Source: Owenia fusiformis (taxonomy: Eukaryota > Annelida > Polychaeta > Sabellida > Oweniidae). Taken from it: a stretch of DNA of 64,000 nt. Location: positions 12,300,196-12,364,195 of the forward strand of contig CAIIXF020000004.1 in NCBI GenBank assembly GCA_903813345.2, in the 5' to 3' direction. The notes under the pieces were generated by a model. That model did no database searches. It saw nothing but the letters and a program-made list of their open reading frames with translations, and was not told where the DNA came from. Shown one piece after another: positions 30,901 to 43,075 of this stretch. Each line of letters starts with the position of its first letter. The first letter of the stretch is position 1. Made by a program: the position numbers and the translations under genes.

Positions 30901-33507
30901 AGAGAGGGTAATTTATACAGGAGTCATTTGGAGAGGGAGTGTGTCTACTAGAGACAGGTGTTCACTAGAGAGAGGTGTTCACTAAGACAGGTTTTACTGT
31001 ATAGTCAAAGTTAGTATGTGGGAAAAGGTATAGATACTAGAGACAGGTGTTCACTAGAGACAAGTGTTCTTCACCGTATTATGTAAATATTATATTTATT
31101 ACGTTGATGTTATTGTTAACCTGTATATCCAAACACCTCTCTAATCTGAAGACCTCTCAATATGAACACTTTCTCTTAATCCCAATTTTGTAATCTCCCA
31201 TTTTCTCACTTGAAATGTGAACACCTGTCATTCTAAACACCTTTAGCTTGTTCCAATAGTATTCGGATTTGAATATTTATGAATAATATATATAGCTTGT
31301 AATGAGTGTGTAAAAATCTTAATGTCATGTCATGAAATTAAACCCAACATGCATCAATAGGGCATGGTGGGACCTCCATAGATTTAACATTGCATGGGAC
31401 CTTATGGGAATTCATTGGGCTTTGCCTGATGGGCCTCCATGGGACATGTAGGGAGTTGATTGGACTCCTTTGGGCAAAGTTAACGCAGTCTCATGGGACA
31501 TCATGGGACTTAATGGGGCATGGTTGGACTCAATGGGACTTCATTGGGTTAAGTTAACAAGGTCTCATGGGACATCGTGGGATCTGATGGGACACTATAG
31601 GACTCATTGGGACTTCATTGGGCAAAGTTAACGAGGTCTCATGGGACATCGTGGGATTTGATGGGACACTATGGGACTCATTGGGACTTCATTAGGCAAA
31701 GTTAACGAGGTCTCATGGGACATCGTGGGATTTAATGGGGCACGGTTGGACTCAATGGGACTTCATTGGGAAAAGTTAACGCAGTCTCATGGGACATCAT
31801 GGGACTTAATGGGGCATGGTTGGACTCAATGGGACTTCATTGGGTTAAGTTAACAAGGTCTCATGGGACATCGTGGGACTTAATGGGGCATGGTTGGACT
31901 CAATGGGACTTCATTGGGTTAAGTTAACAAGGTCTCATGGGACATCGTGGGATCTGATGGGACACTATAGGACTCATTGGGACTTCATTGGGCAAAGTTA
32001 ACGAGGTCTCATGGGACATCGTGGGATTTGATGGGACACTATGGGACTCATTGGGACTTCATTAGGCAAAGTTAACGAGGTCTCATGGGACATCATGGGA
32101 TTTAATGAGGCACGGTTGGACTCAATGGGACTTCATTGGGAAAAGTTAATTAGGTCTCATGGGACATCGTGGGATTTAATGGGGCACGGTTGGACTCATT
32201 TGGACTTCATTGGGAAAAGTTAATTAGGTCTCATGGGACATCATGGGACTTAATGGGGCACGGTTGGACTCAATGGGACTTCATTGGGTTAAGTTAACAA
32301 GGTCTCATGGGACATCGTGGGACTTAATGGGGCATGGTTGGACTCAATGGGACTTCATTGGGTTAAGTTAACAAGGTCTCATGGGACATCGTGGGACTTA
32401 ATGGGGCATGGTTGGACTCATTGGGACTTCATTGGGCAAAGTTAACGAGGTCTCATGGGACATCGTGGGATTTGATGGGACACTATGGGACTCATTGGGA
32501 CTTCATTAGGCAAAGTTAACGAGGTCTCATGGGACATCATGGGATTTAATGAGGCACGGTTGGACTCAATGGGACTTCATTGGGCAAAGTTAACTAGGTC
32601 TCATGGGACATCGTGGGATTTAATGGGGCACGGTTGGACTCAATGGGACTTCATTTGGCAAAGTTAACTAGGTCTCATGGGACATCATGGGATTTAATGG
32701 GGCACGGTTGGACTCAATGGGACTTCATTGGGCAAAGTTAACTAGGTCTCATGGGACATCATTGGATTTAATGGGGCACGGTTGGACTCAATGGGACTTC
32801 ATTGGGCAAAGTTAACGAGGTCTCATGGGACATCGTGGGATTTGATGGGACACTATGGGACTCATTGGGACTTCATTGGGCAAAGTTAATTAGGTCTCAT
32901 GGGACATCGTTGGATTTGATGGGACACTATGGGACTCATTGGGACTTCATTGGGCAAAGTTAACGAGGTCTCATGGGACATCGTGGGATTTGATGGGACA
33001 CTATGGGACTCATTGGGACTTCATTGGGCAAAGTTAATTAGGTCTCATGGGACATCGTTGGATTTGATGGGACACTATGGGACTCATTGGGACTTCATTG
33101 GGCAAAGTTAACGAGGTCTCATGGGACATCGTGGGATTTGATGGGACACTATGGGACTCATTGGGACTTCATTAGGCAAAGTTAACGAGGTCTCATGGGA
33201 CATCGTGGGATTTGATGGGACACTCTGGGACTCATTGGGATTGGTCCAGCAAGTGGGATTTCATCCTATTGGTGTACATGTGTACATATGGGATTTCTCC
33301 AACACCTCTGTGATCCAAACACCTCTCACCTATTTTTCTCTGTCTCAATTTTGAAATATCTGCATTTGGAGGCATTTGCAGGTTTAAATCCAGATTTTGT
33401 CATTTATGTACTGTATATGTTTTTCATTGTATATTTTCAGTGGCTCTCATGTGCTTACCCTTTTGGTGGAGAAGTACCCGCAGTATTACATCATTAACAT
33501 TGACAAG
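18855..33507 (+). CDS. TGDS: TGDS, dTDP-glucose 4,6-dehydratase-like protein (5' part only)
   Basis: Extended short-chain dehydrogenase/reductase that acts on nucleotide sugars; its physiological animal substrate is less settled than the name suggests. Seen here are two alternative first exons (18855-18949 and 27595-27638) and exon 2 (33441-33507). Either first exon joins exon 2 at the same phase, across ATT. The joins read ILITGGVGFI/GSHVLTLL or ILLTGGCGFI/GSHVLTLL, a complete GxxGxxG NAD-binding loop. Exon 2 continues VEKYPQYYIINIDK, as in human VEDYPNYMIINLDK. The catalytic YxxxK region and all later exons were not found up to 64000. Adjacency to GPR180 matches vertebrates. Confidence 0.88.
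19418..19982. mobile_element. hAT-like MITE nested in the inverted-repeat element
   Basis: 565 bp. Ends TAGAGCTGGCAT and ATGCCAGCTCTA are perfect inverted repeats. The flanking 8-mers ATTTATTG and GTTTATTG form a 7/8-matching target duplication, as expected for hAT elements. The interior is rich in TCGAC/GTCGA motifs and has no transposase. Confidence 0.68.
20020..20085 (+). other. tRNA-like SINE remnant (B box)
   Basis: GGTTCGATTCC at 20065-20075 is a perfect pol III B box flanked by a short TGGG/CCCA stem. Upstream folding does not give a full cloverleaf, so a SINE or decayed tRNA is more likely than a working tRNA. Confidence 0.35.
20928..21026. repeat. Hairpin with CAACAATAGGAGT arms
   Basis: CAACAATAGGAGT and ACTCCTATTGTTG bracket about 75 bp that includes further GTCTGG/CCAGAC pairing. 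Probably a small foldback element in TGDS intron 1. Confidence 0.45.
21291..21563. repeat. Two adjacent foldback repeats
   Basis: GACCTCAATTTTATGATTTA (21291) pairs with its near-complement at 21401-21422 with one mismatch. GATTCTAATATGAT (about 21431) pairs with ATCATATTAGAATC (about 21549). No coding content. Confidence 0.5.
22813..23115. repeat. 151-bp direct duplication
   Basis: Two near-identical tandem copies start GTTTGCAAATCTTAAACTGA at 22813 and 22964. The near-absence of differences implies a recent event. Confidence 0.85.
23187..23700. mobile_element. Candidate element flanked by TTAA
   Basis: TTAAAGGTCGAGTGCCCGAA at the left and the imperfect complement CCGGCTACTGCACCTTTAA at the right, about 510 bp apart, look like inverted ends with TTAA flanks (piggyBac-type target). 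The TIR match is imperfect. Confidence 0.4.
23863..24708. repeat. 53-bp satellite, 16 copies
   Basis: The unit begins ATGAGGTAGAACAGCTTTTA and continues CCATATAAAGCATACTGTAT, then TCCCTCTAATCAG. 846 bp fit 16 units with only one or two differences each. The first and last units end in TCAACT rather than TCAGAT. It contains GGTA...TACC dyad symmetry and lies in TGDS intron 1. Confidence 0.95.
24805..25083. repeat. Dispersed repeat (GGGCCGGATCTGGG family)
   Basis: CAGGGCCGGATCTGGGAACC is followed by GGGCCTTTTTGG/GGGCCCA-rich text. A diverged relative lies at 55120-55315, ending GGATCTGCCAGTG. Open frames on - across it are compositional. Confidence 0.5.
25500..25740 (+). promoter_or_regulatory. 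CpG-richer segment with donor-like end, possible upstream exon or promoter
   Basis: Against an AT-rich, CpG-poor background this stretch carries many CpGs (GCGTCGATGACGTATAC, GCGACAGCGAATC) and ends in AAAG/GTGAGCAA, a good donor. It lies 1.9 kb before TGDS exon 1b and could be a non-coding first exon or promoter for it. Speculative. Confidence 0.25.
25870..27594. other. TGDS intron, no exon seen
   Basis: AT-rich text. An 85-codon frame from 25862 has no family resemblance and weak context. A diverged copy of the AGCAAGGAATAAAG dispersed repeat lies at about 27175-27250. Confidence 0.4.
27595..27638 (+). CDS. TGDS: TGDS alternative first exon 1b
   Basis: MYEKRILLTGGCGFI, split at AT/GTGAGTA, the same codon as exon 1a. 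The match to exon 1a extends through EKRIL and into the donor (GTRAGTATATA). Many differences between them are conservative, so both look selected. This could be an alternative promoter exon or a duplicated exon; transcripts would decide. Confidence 0.72.
28522..28696. mobile_element. MITE with CAGGGGTTTCATTA ends
   Basis: 175 bp, CAGGGGTTTCATTAG... to ...AATGAAACCCCTG, flanked by a 5-bp direct repeat CTTGT. The interior has AACAGGC/GCCTGTTG-type dyads. A relative lies at 46495-46662. Confidence 0.7.
28931..29080. mobile_element. Truncated MITE of the AGGCCCGTAGCC family
   Basis: It starts CAGGCCTGTAGCCAG and shares AGTGCTTAGAATGGTAAAAA and CTGCATGATGTTGAAAGAAT with 15490-15677. The right end is lost in a C/CT tract. 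Confidence 0.6.
30482..30640. mobile_element. Rearranged MITE of the AGGCCCGTAGCC family
   Basis: CCAGGCCCATAGCCAGAGGG at the left, with the interior (ATCATGCAGTTTTTCACTAT) in the opposite orientation to 15490-15677. Confidence 0.5.
30750..31275. repeat. Cluster of pogo-like MITE fragments
   Basis: Repeated TAGAGACAGGTGTTCACTA blocks end in GACAGGTTTTACTGTA near 31000. A second diverged piece with CCAAACACCTCTCTAATCTG runs to about 31275. These are partial copies of the 4380-4564 family. Confidence 0.55.
31360..33240. repeat. 74-bp minisatellite, about 25 copies
   Basis: The unit is CATGGGACATCGTGGGATTT, GATGGGACACTATGGGACTC, ATTGGGACTTCATTGGGCAA, AGTTAACGAGGTCT, and is itself built from TGGGACT-like 12-mers. 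Variant units alternate (GGGGCACGGTTGGACTCAA versus GGGACACTATGGGACTCAT) and blocks recur every 370-444 bp, suggesting higher-order duplication. The array ends about 200 bp before TGDS exon 2. The 60-codon frames inside are repeat artefacts. Confidence 0.95.
33441..33507 (+). CDS. TGDS: TGDS exon 2
   Basis: The acceptor is TATATTTTCAG and the donor AAG/GTAGGT. 67 bp encode GSHVLTLLVEKYPQYYIINI then DK, which follows GGxGFI in the Rossmann fold. Confidence 0.92.
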
Positions 33508-33934
33508 GTAGGTGCCTCTTAATTATTAGGGAGCATAACCTAGGTGCCTCTTAATTTTTAGGGAGCATAACCTACATGATTTTAAAGGAAATTAATTGTA
33601 TGTTTACATGAAATATTTTTAACCTTTAGTTCTCTGATTGAATATCATGGCATAAAGCTGCACATCGCTCTAGAATGCAATTGTGAGTTGTTTCAGGGTC
33701 AACTGTAAGATTTTGAGCTGTAATGAAAGAATATACAATGGTGAACACATGGGTCAAATCTTGTGTACAAATACTCACAATAAATGTGTCATTATGAGGA
33801 TTGTTCATTGAATTGCTCCAATTGTTGACAACAATTAAATTTTGAAAGGTTTTTAAATCTAGAATGCAACGTCACTAGTGAATTAGAACGCTCAAAATAA
33901 TATGCGTTAATTACTTATGAATTAATAAATGAGT

Positions 33935-33991
33935 CGATGGTCTTGCAGTTGAATGCCCGCCTTGGATGCAAATGGTTCAAATCCCATGTGG
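33935..33991 (+). other. tRNA-like SINE remnant
   Basis: The A-box-like TGGTCTTGCAGTTGAATG is followed 30 bp on by GGTTCAAATCC, a near-perfect pol III B box. The spacing fits a tRNA, but no acceptor stem is evident. Confidence 0.4.
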
Positions 33992-36900
33992 AATTATTTT
34001 TTTAACTAAATGACTGTGCTTTGATATTCCGATCTTTCGGATAAACACATTTAAACACACCAACTTTATAATGGAGCATATTGAAATAATCATGTTGGCT
34101 GTATGAAGATGTCAACATAACATATGTTCACAAATTGCATTTTATAGCATGTGCGGGTTGATGATACAAGTGTATAAGATAGACATTCTGTTAAGATACA
34201 GGTCAACAAATAAATAAATAATAATTAGGGAGGTTAATAGCTATTCATTTCAAGAGAACTTGTACATGAATAAGTGATATTATGACCCCCGGGGATTACT
34301 GCCTTCCCCCCCTTCTCAATCGGTTTTCCCAGTGATCTAATTACAACTACTCTCCTTATACCCTTATACTCAAATGGGCATTAAATACTACATTAAAGGA
34401 GTATTATTCTCAAAAGGATAATTATCCTACATGTGCAAGTTCTCTTTAAAATACATATGTATGAGGCTTAATCTCATTTTAACTGATTATATCTGCAATG
34501 ACTCTTATAGAGAACATTTTTTCTCAAACCATGAATTTTGCTAATCAGTCTAGATATGCAAATTAAAAGAGAATTGAAGAGAAGATGAGTTGAAACTGTC
34601 ACAATTTTATGATATTTTTTGCTCTCATCATTTTCTAAAGCTTATCTCAGGGTTATTGAATTTATGTCAAAAAGTGAAACATTTCAATTTGACATTTTCC
34701 ATTTTAAATCCGTGGCAATGACATATTGCAAAGTATTTTTTTAGCATTGAAAACCCAGCTTGAAAAACATCAGACATCAGATTTGCTATATTGTACACTG
34801 TACAGTATTTGTCAATAAATGATTAAAATTAAAATATCAACTGAGCATCATCCAATTTCTCAGTGATCATGGCATAAATCTATTATCCTATGGTTGAAAT
34901 AGGTATAAAGTTTATCCCATGGCAAAATATATTCCCTTGTTTGGTATCAATATTCTAGTTTCATACTGAAAACATCTCTTTCTGGGTAACTTTGGAGTTA
35001 TCATGAGATAAATCTGTTATCCAATGGTTGAGATACACATGGATGTTATCCCATGGCAAAATATTGAAGTGGGAGAGTAGGACAGAGTCTTGAAGACAAT
35101 GTTATCTTCCCAGGTAATTCATGTCATTCTGAACTCTCATTTTCCCCATATATTTACACGTTATTTCAATTTTTTAGCAAAATAATCTAGCAACAGCTTT
35201 TTTAAATGAAACTATCAAAGAAACCACATTATGTTCTTGAATTCTAGTATGTGTATACATCGCATGATCGCATTACAAGTAAATCATTGCAGCCTTTGAT
35301 GGAGCTATTATAAATAAACATTAAATTTTTCTTCATTTTACATGTAATATATCAACATGCAATGGAACCCAGGACTCTTACTTATGGCACTTCACTCATT
35401 TTCTCCAGCGGACTGTTCTTTGCATCTGTCCCATTATATCAGATGCTGGCACCATTTTGCCGGAAGGTTGAGATAAATAACTTTTGACCGTACATCATGA
35501 ATAATAAAAAAATAAAAATCTGATTATTTATGAGTCAAGTTAGAAGGACTCATTATGATTGGGATCTTTCAATGTATTTCCATGAGTTTAGATATGATAA
35601 TAAACCATGTGATTAATAGAAGCTACCTGGACACGTTTTTTATGAAACATCTGATATCTTATGAAAACTGTTCAGATTAGACAGCTTAATTTTTGAAATA
35701 TGACAGTTTACTGTTCAAATTAGAAGATGTTCACATTTCAAGGTTTTGAGAGGAAAAGATGGAACCCAAAAATTAAAGTGTTCAGATTGTTCATTGTTCT
35801 GATAAGCCAGGTGTTCATATATACATAGAAACAGGAATGATGCCAGTAAAAAATATTGTGAAATAGTGATATTCACTCTAAATTCATCTCTTGTTCTTTT
35901 GTACCTCTTTAACTTGAAATGCAGTTAAACCTATCACTGTAGATATATTTCAAAGGTGTCATTGCAGATTTTATTTTGGTTGCAATAATGTATGAAGAAT
36001 TCTTTCTTCATCTTTAAAAGATGTCAGTATGCTAGAATACACTATGTAACTTATGCATTTATCGGTATTCAATATAAGACCCCAACTCTGTTCAGCCATT
36101 CACAACTTGTCATTCTTAGATCTTTCACTAGAGCTTTTGAAGGATTTTCAAATATTTTTCTCAAAAGTTCATTTTGACATATTTTTGTATTACATGTACA
36201 TGCATTTGAGGAAGATAAGTTTAAAGTCTTGTCAACTTGACCATTTTAAGAGTTTACGTTTAACATATAAGAAAGAAAAAAGTTGTCAAGTTACATGCAT
36301 GCTCTAATCAATTTGACTTTCAGGTATAATCAGTTGTTTCAGTTTTCAGCATAATTGTTTCATTGATATGTTTGATATGTTAGTGTTGCTATGTTATTGT
36401 ATATATGCTATATGTTATTGTACATATACTATGTTATTGTATATATGTTATTGTATGTATACTGTATATATGCCATGTTATTGTATATATGCTATATAAT
36501 TTTGTATATAGGCACATGTTTTTGTATTGCTTATATACATGAGCAGGTTTTTATTTAAGTTTTTAAAGATATTGTCCCACAAAAGAATAAAAAGAGATTC
36601 CACTGATGTCAGCTTTCAAGGTAGGACTATTTCTTTATTTAATTATCAGTTTTGTCATGAGGTTCAGAATATAAAACATATATTTTTCAAATATATTTTA
36701 TCAAAATTAAAAATTCAATATCATTGTAATGGTGCCTCTTTGATAAGCCTCAGTCCATTTGATCTATGACTGTATGGTGGCCATAGCTTCCTAAAATCGA
36801 GAGAAATATGCAACCTAAAATATAGGGATAAGCAGTACGATTTAGATTTTTCTATATCGATTTATGAAAGCAAATGTAACTGAGGCTTTAGTCTTAGCAT

Positions 36901-39900
36901 GGCCAGTGCTAATATAAAATCATATTTTTATTATTTTCTGATTAAAATATATTATTTTTATAATGCCTCTTAGCATGGTCATATTTCTATTATTTTTACC
37001 CTCAGCAAAAGGTGACCCTCACCTACACTCTTACAATGAGAGATGATCAGTATAATGTATTGAGGTATTTTCTTACCCTTTGCCCAGGGGTTGATTGTGA
37101 ACTAAACAATTAGACTCTCTCTTAAAGAAGTGAACTCAGAGTTTTGAAAAGGGTAATATTTAAAGTATGTAACTTATTTCACATTCATTCTGCCATAAGA
37201 ATCAATTATTATAAAACTCTTAAACTATTTTCTGAGTTAGGTTACTCTTAATTCAGATATTTGTGGTTTGAAAACTATAAATACAGTGGAAATCCTGACA
37301 TATGATTCTTGTAAACTTCCTGACTCTTAGGGTCATGTTGTTTTTTTTGTTTTGTGGTCATTGCTTTTGCCAATGCATAGTACCCTGCCTATTTGAATAC
37401 TCAATGTTAGAAAAGATGTAACATAAGCATTCACTATTTATACTTAATAGATATCATTCCTGAATATTTTTTCTTTCAATTAGGTGCCCAGATCCTATTT
37501 TGCAGTTTTGTCAAAAGTTGGTCACAATAAGCTAATTTTTTTCATGATTTTTCTCATTTTCAAGTGGGTGCAAATAGGTATTCGATCGCGTGTGAGTCTA
37601 TTCTGAAAATCTCACATGGGTGTTTATCCCAAATCCTATTTGCTTCAATACTGAAATGATGAAAGATCGTTGTAGTGTGTAAAATGGCCCCCCAGCCCAT
37701 GTATCATAAAACATTTGAACCCATTTGACCTTTTTAGACTCTAAAACTGCTTATCATTAATCTGTGAGTTACTGTTATTGCTGAAACAGAGATAATCTGG
37801 ATGGGATTATCTCAGGGATTATCAGTGGGATTATCCATATCTTCCTCCAGTTTGACCTTTAAAGTGTCTCACTATAGGTATCGTGATAAACTATGTCATC
37901 TCCTTTTATTTCCCATCTTGAAGATACTCAGTGTTTCACAATTGAAAATTGAAAAATGGGATGAGTAGCAGATATACCAGAGTTTTGGAAAACCCATGGA
38001 ATACCCCTATTAATGAGTTACCTAAGAAGCTCTATATTTTGGGAAAATTGTATTTAATGATGTACAATGATATTTCTGATTTTAAATATGTCATTGCAAA
38101 TTTATGCCCCTTTTAGCCCCATATTTTCAAATGTTTTCAATGAGAAAAGGAAGATCAACCTTTTTTAAGAGTTTTTGGGGTGGAATTTGGTTGGTGGCTT
38201 TACAAAGGTCTAAGGCAATGTTAATGTTGATTCTGGGATAAGGGTCAGGGATTTTATATTGAAGTCATGATCAGTAGAGATTTTGAAAATTGTTTGATTG
38301 ATAGGTGTTGGTCAGTCTGTAATTACTGTGAAATTACTAAGGCAACAGTGAATTTTCCCATAATGCATCTGTCAAATGCTCAATCCGTCTGCTTGATTAG
38401 TTTCTTCTTGAATTCTTGCATTCTTATATTTCTTATCTAGAGTTTTGTCAATGGATCTGCTTGCTTGTGTTGTAAATTACTTCCCATTTTAAAACAAGGC
38501 ACCACTCTAATTTGGGGTAGTGACCCTATGTTTAACGGGATTAAAGGGACAGTTAAGGCCAGCTCAAAGATAAGGAGAAAATTATTTTATCTAAGTAAGG
38601 GTCACAATACTCAATGGTTCAAACTATTCATTCACTTTAAAAAATACCCATGCATTTACTTAAACATGTATTTTATATAATTTGTCCCTTTACATCATTT
38701 TTCTTTTATTTGGGCACTTGTCCAACAAATACATATTGTCTGCCAATTTATTATAATATCATAGGGTGCTGAGTTTGTTGACCTATGTGCACCCATAGTT
38801 GCCCAAAAAGGCAGTCTGCTCACATTTGTTCCCAACAATTTCTCTCAAAAATTTGAATGAACTTTTTCATTTTCTGGCATATCTGTACAATTTTATCTAT
38901 TTACTTTATTTTTTGTAAACTAGGCTGTTTTTACTGAATTTTTGATTTAAAAAGTGAGTATTTTGGTGTTTCAGAAATGGGAAGATCACACCATATTCAA
39001 AGTGGCGAGACATAAACTTATTTTTATCACTATCTTGTCAGCATAAAAGATAATTACTATTCCATATATAATGACTTATAAGGATCATACTCTGTATTTT
39101 GGAATTTAGATATGCTTAAGCATAAAAGAGTATTCTTTGTGTTTTCTATATATTTCTCCGCATTTTCATATTTCCCATTATTTGTATGTAATTTCTTGTT
39201 TCAAGGGCCTCTATTTTAATTTGCCAATTCATCACATAAATCTAAACCATGATGGGCATCTGGGAAAACAAGCTGCTCTCAAAATTTCACAACGGTAATG
39301 TTTTAAAATGAGAAATAGATCCACAAAAAGAGGAATCAGCAAGGAATAAATTAAATACACAGAAAGCCAACACTCTAATTTGTATAGAAGTGCCAAAAAA
39401 TTATACAGCTCAATCACATTTTTAAGAGAAATAGCATGAAATATAAGCATGAACTGACAGAAATTTTGAGCGCTGGATGTGCTCTTGAAAACCCATCCAT
39501 TGACTGACCCCACATAACTTGTTGCTCTTCAGATAACATTGGATTTATGTGTTATTTATTGCCATCAAGTTGATCCAAACACCATTTTATTTTGGCTGGT
39601 TACTTCCATTTGGACTTCACGGTGCATGAACCTTGGGCAAAATGGTTTTAATTCTTATGCACAGCTAAAAAGCTGTTCATATGCCAAATTCAGCGAAGTG
39701 TAGAAAAACCTTACTAATCATATGAAAACTTCATACCTTTGGAAAAACTGGTTAATCCCATTGAGACTAACTATAGATAGTGTTTGGATTGGTAGGGTCT
39801 ATATTACAAATATCGAAGCACAACTACCAACGGGAAAGGACCAAAATCTGTAAAGAAACCTAGATAAAAGCAAACTCTAAGTGTAAACCTGTTATAAGAA

Positions 39901-42004
39901 AAAATAAAGCCAAAAACATGTTGTACCATGAAAAGAAACAATCTCTATAACACCCCCTTCCCCCTCCAATCGAGAACCAACATCATAATCCAGGACCAGA
40001 GCAGCAATAGAGGTTCATTTAACAATGAGCCAATAGGTATGGGGATTTTGAAAAGTATTCCACTTATGGAGGTTTCACTGTATTTTTCAAAACAAAAAAG
40101 ACAAATAATGAGCATTTTGATATATTTCAGTTATTGTCCACGCTTTTTCATTAATTGACTTATAAACAAATAATAAAACAATAAATAAAACTTCAATGAA
40201 TTCATTCTGATTTGATTTATTTGGTCAATACTGTTTAGCTATAGAAAAATATGACATTTTAAAAATGACCACAATAATTCTAATCAATTGGATTATTTGA
40301 CATGTGCATTTGTATGATTATATTTGACATGTTGGGAATTTATATTTTTGGTCATTTATTGTATTATTTATTGTATTATTGTATGCATCCTGCAGCATGA
40401 TGTCATAGTGTGAAAGATTTAAGGACCTATTAACTGAGTGCCATATATTTAACATTTTCAAAGATACAAAGGGATGACAGCCCAACACGAAACTTCAGAT
40501 TCAGTATAAACTAACTTTATAAAAGAAAATATGCTGTACATGTACTATATTTTTCAATTTGCATGTGGTAGAAAAATTTCTAATTGAAATTGGGATGTAA
40601 TCACCTTTTTGATAGCAGTACTAAAATGTTTTTTATGTCGTATGACTAGGATACCAAATTATAAATTTTCTCTCTTGCCATGCCTATATTTCACCCTATT
40701 TCTCTTCAGAATTTGAATAAAGTGTCTGATTTTCTTGAATTTCTATACAATTTAGAGTTTTGGCTACATGGCTATATACTTTATTCCTTGTTAATTCCTC
40801 TCTTTTATACACAATTTTGTATTTTAAAATATCACCACTTTGATATTTTTTTTTTTCATTGGCAGTTCCCTTCTAGCTATAATTTAAACAGTTATTTAAA
40901 CAATTAACTCACTTATAGTGGAAATTGACTTTAACAACATGATTGCTTTTGATTAAATTTCATGTATTCAGGATTCAGTTTTTTCCTCATTGATTCATAA
41001 ATTTTACCACGTGTAATAATGCAGATGACAGTAGGTAGTTACTAGTTTTATCACCAGGTGGCTGGTTCAAGTCAGATAGCATGGCAGAAGAAAGTTCTCT
41101 TAAACTTGGATATTCGTCAGTTTAAGTGGATCAGTTTTCATATAGCCCTTATGTGTCTGAACTAAATTATGCAAATGAAAATATGTCCGGTAAAAGAAAA
41201 TATCTGGCCATTACGCGAAAAGATATTTCATTTTTTGTGATTTTATAACATGGTGTCTGTGGGGAATCTACATAGAAGTCAAATATTCAAAGAAAATTAA
41301 AGTTTGAAAATATATAATAGATCAATGATTATTTAAACCACATTTCTGAATGTAATTTTACATGAAATATATGATATCACTTTAATGGAATTATTTAATC
41401 ATGTGAAACAAGGTTATTGTATTGTATTTTATTGTGTTGTATTGTATTGTATTATCTTTATTTCCTCCTAATAAAAGAAGAGAACAAGAGTAGCTTTTTG
41501 TAATCACAGTTCATGTACTGGTAAATGTATTTTTAAATATCAAATACTTATCATGGTAATTAGTCAATAAATATGTCCCTGAGCCATCAGTTTCGATTGA
41601 TAGCCACCAATCGCCTTGATGCTTTATTTCATTGTCACATAATATATTTGTTCACACGGCCCCAATGCATTATGGGATCTGATTTCCTATTTATTCTTGC
41701 TTAAGATGTTTTTACAATTGATTTTCTTCGATGTTTTGTCGAACTTACTCAAACTTAAACTTCCTATATCTAACCTATTACATTTATCCCCCCTTTTCTT
41801 ATGACTCTGTTGTAAATTGTTGATGTATGAGCAAAAAACTTGAGTAAAAAACATAATATAAGAGATTCCATGAAGTTCAGGTATAAGCACTAATTGAACA
41901 CTTTAACGTTAGGATATACAAAATCCATAAGATCACTCATGATGTATTATTAACTCTTGAAAAAAAATTGGGGATATGGTATTTTGAAATCAAAAATAGA
42001 GGGA
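33992..42004. other. Long non-coding stretch (TGDS intron 2 or beyond)
   Basis: I see no exon of TGDS or another recognised family. It holds single copies of the AGCAAGGAATAAAG dispersed repeat (39325-39440; inverted at 40678-40835), a repeat shared with the Harbinger-like MITE (41030-41400), an AT dinucleotide-rich TATGTTATTGTATATA tract (36370-36530), and paired ATCCNATGGTTGA...TTATCCCATGGCAAAATAT blocks near 34890 and 35010. Confidence 0.4.
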
Positions 42005-42130
42005 AAAGAATTAAAATGAGCAAGGAATAAAGTAAACAGGCATGTAGTGAACACTCTAAATTGTATAGAAATGCAAGAAAATTATACACTTCATTCAAAT
42101 TTTAGAGAGAAATTGAGTGAAATAAGCATG
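42005..42130. repeat. Dispersed repeat copy (AGCAAGGAATAAAG family)
   Basis: GAGCAAGGAATAAAGTAAAC, then TTGTATAGAAATGCAAGAAA and AATTTTAGAGAGAAA match one unit of the PARL 3' array (8800-9225). Confidence 0.75.
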
Positions 42131-42588
42131 ACCAGACAGAAATGATTAGCAGACGGCAGTACAGCTTACAGAGAAACCTAGAGATAAAATAACATGGGTG
42201 TATTGTTAAGGAAATAAATTATGAAAAGAGTTAAATCCAAAATAAACTATGATTATAGATAATATGCACTTTATTAAGATTTCATCAGGACTGCAAAATT
42301 ATGGCTTAAATAATGAAAGCACATTTGACATAATTTGACGTCAGGATTCAAATTCTGATGAGAGCTGACATCGGATCTTGCTTTTGTTACCAGCTCAATA
42401 TGGCTTGATTACAATTGCTTCTTCAGAAATAGTATATTATCGCAAATAAACGTGTTAGGAACTGTCTTTCTTTGGTCCTTATTGAATTGTGTGAGAATAT
42501 GAACTAAATGAGCATTTATAGGCAATATTGGATCAGTTTTCTCATGTTTTATTCAAGCAGGAAATTCATTTTTAAAGGCAACCACTTG

Positions 42589-43075
42589 AAAGTGCACAAT
42601 ATCAAAGTACAACAACTTTACAGTGAATAATATCAAGGTACAACAACTTGAAAGTGTATTACTTCAGAGTACAACAACTTTACAGTGAATAATATCAAAG
42701 TACAACAACTTGAAAGTGTATTACTTCAGAGTACAACAACTTTACAGTGAATAATATCAAAGTACAACTCCTAAAAAGTATATTATAGCAAAGTATTTTG
42801 AAGTGAATTTTATCAAAGTACAACCATCGTTAAAAGTATAGTATATCAAACTACAACAACTTGAAAGTGCATTATATCAAACTACAACAACTTGAAAGTG
42901 CATTATATCAAAGTACAACTTGAAAGTGCATTATTTCAGAGTGCAACAACTTAAAAGTGCATTATATCAAACTACAACAACTTGAAAGTGCATTATATCA
43001 AAGTACAACTTTAAAGTGCATTGTTTTAGAGTACAACATCTTAAAAGTGCATTATATCAGAGTACAACCATTTGG
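42589..43075. repeat. 30-bp tandem repeat
   Basis: Irregular units of CAAAGTACAACAACTTGAAA then GTGCATTATAT, about 15 copies with alternating variants (TTTACAGTGAATAATATCAA). Low selection, no coding frame. Confidence 0.85.

Noticed and set aside
31671-33354. Series of 60-67-codon frames starting MGLIGTSLGKVNEVSWD
   Set aside because: They recur at multiples of 74 bp and are artefacts of the minisatellite, ending at the array edge.
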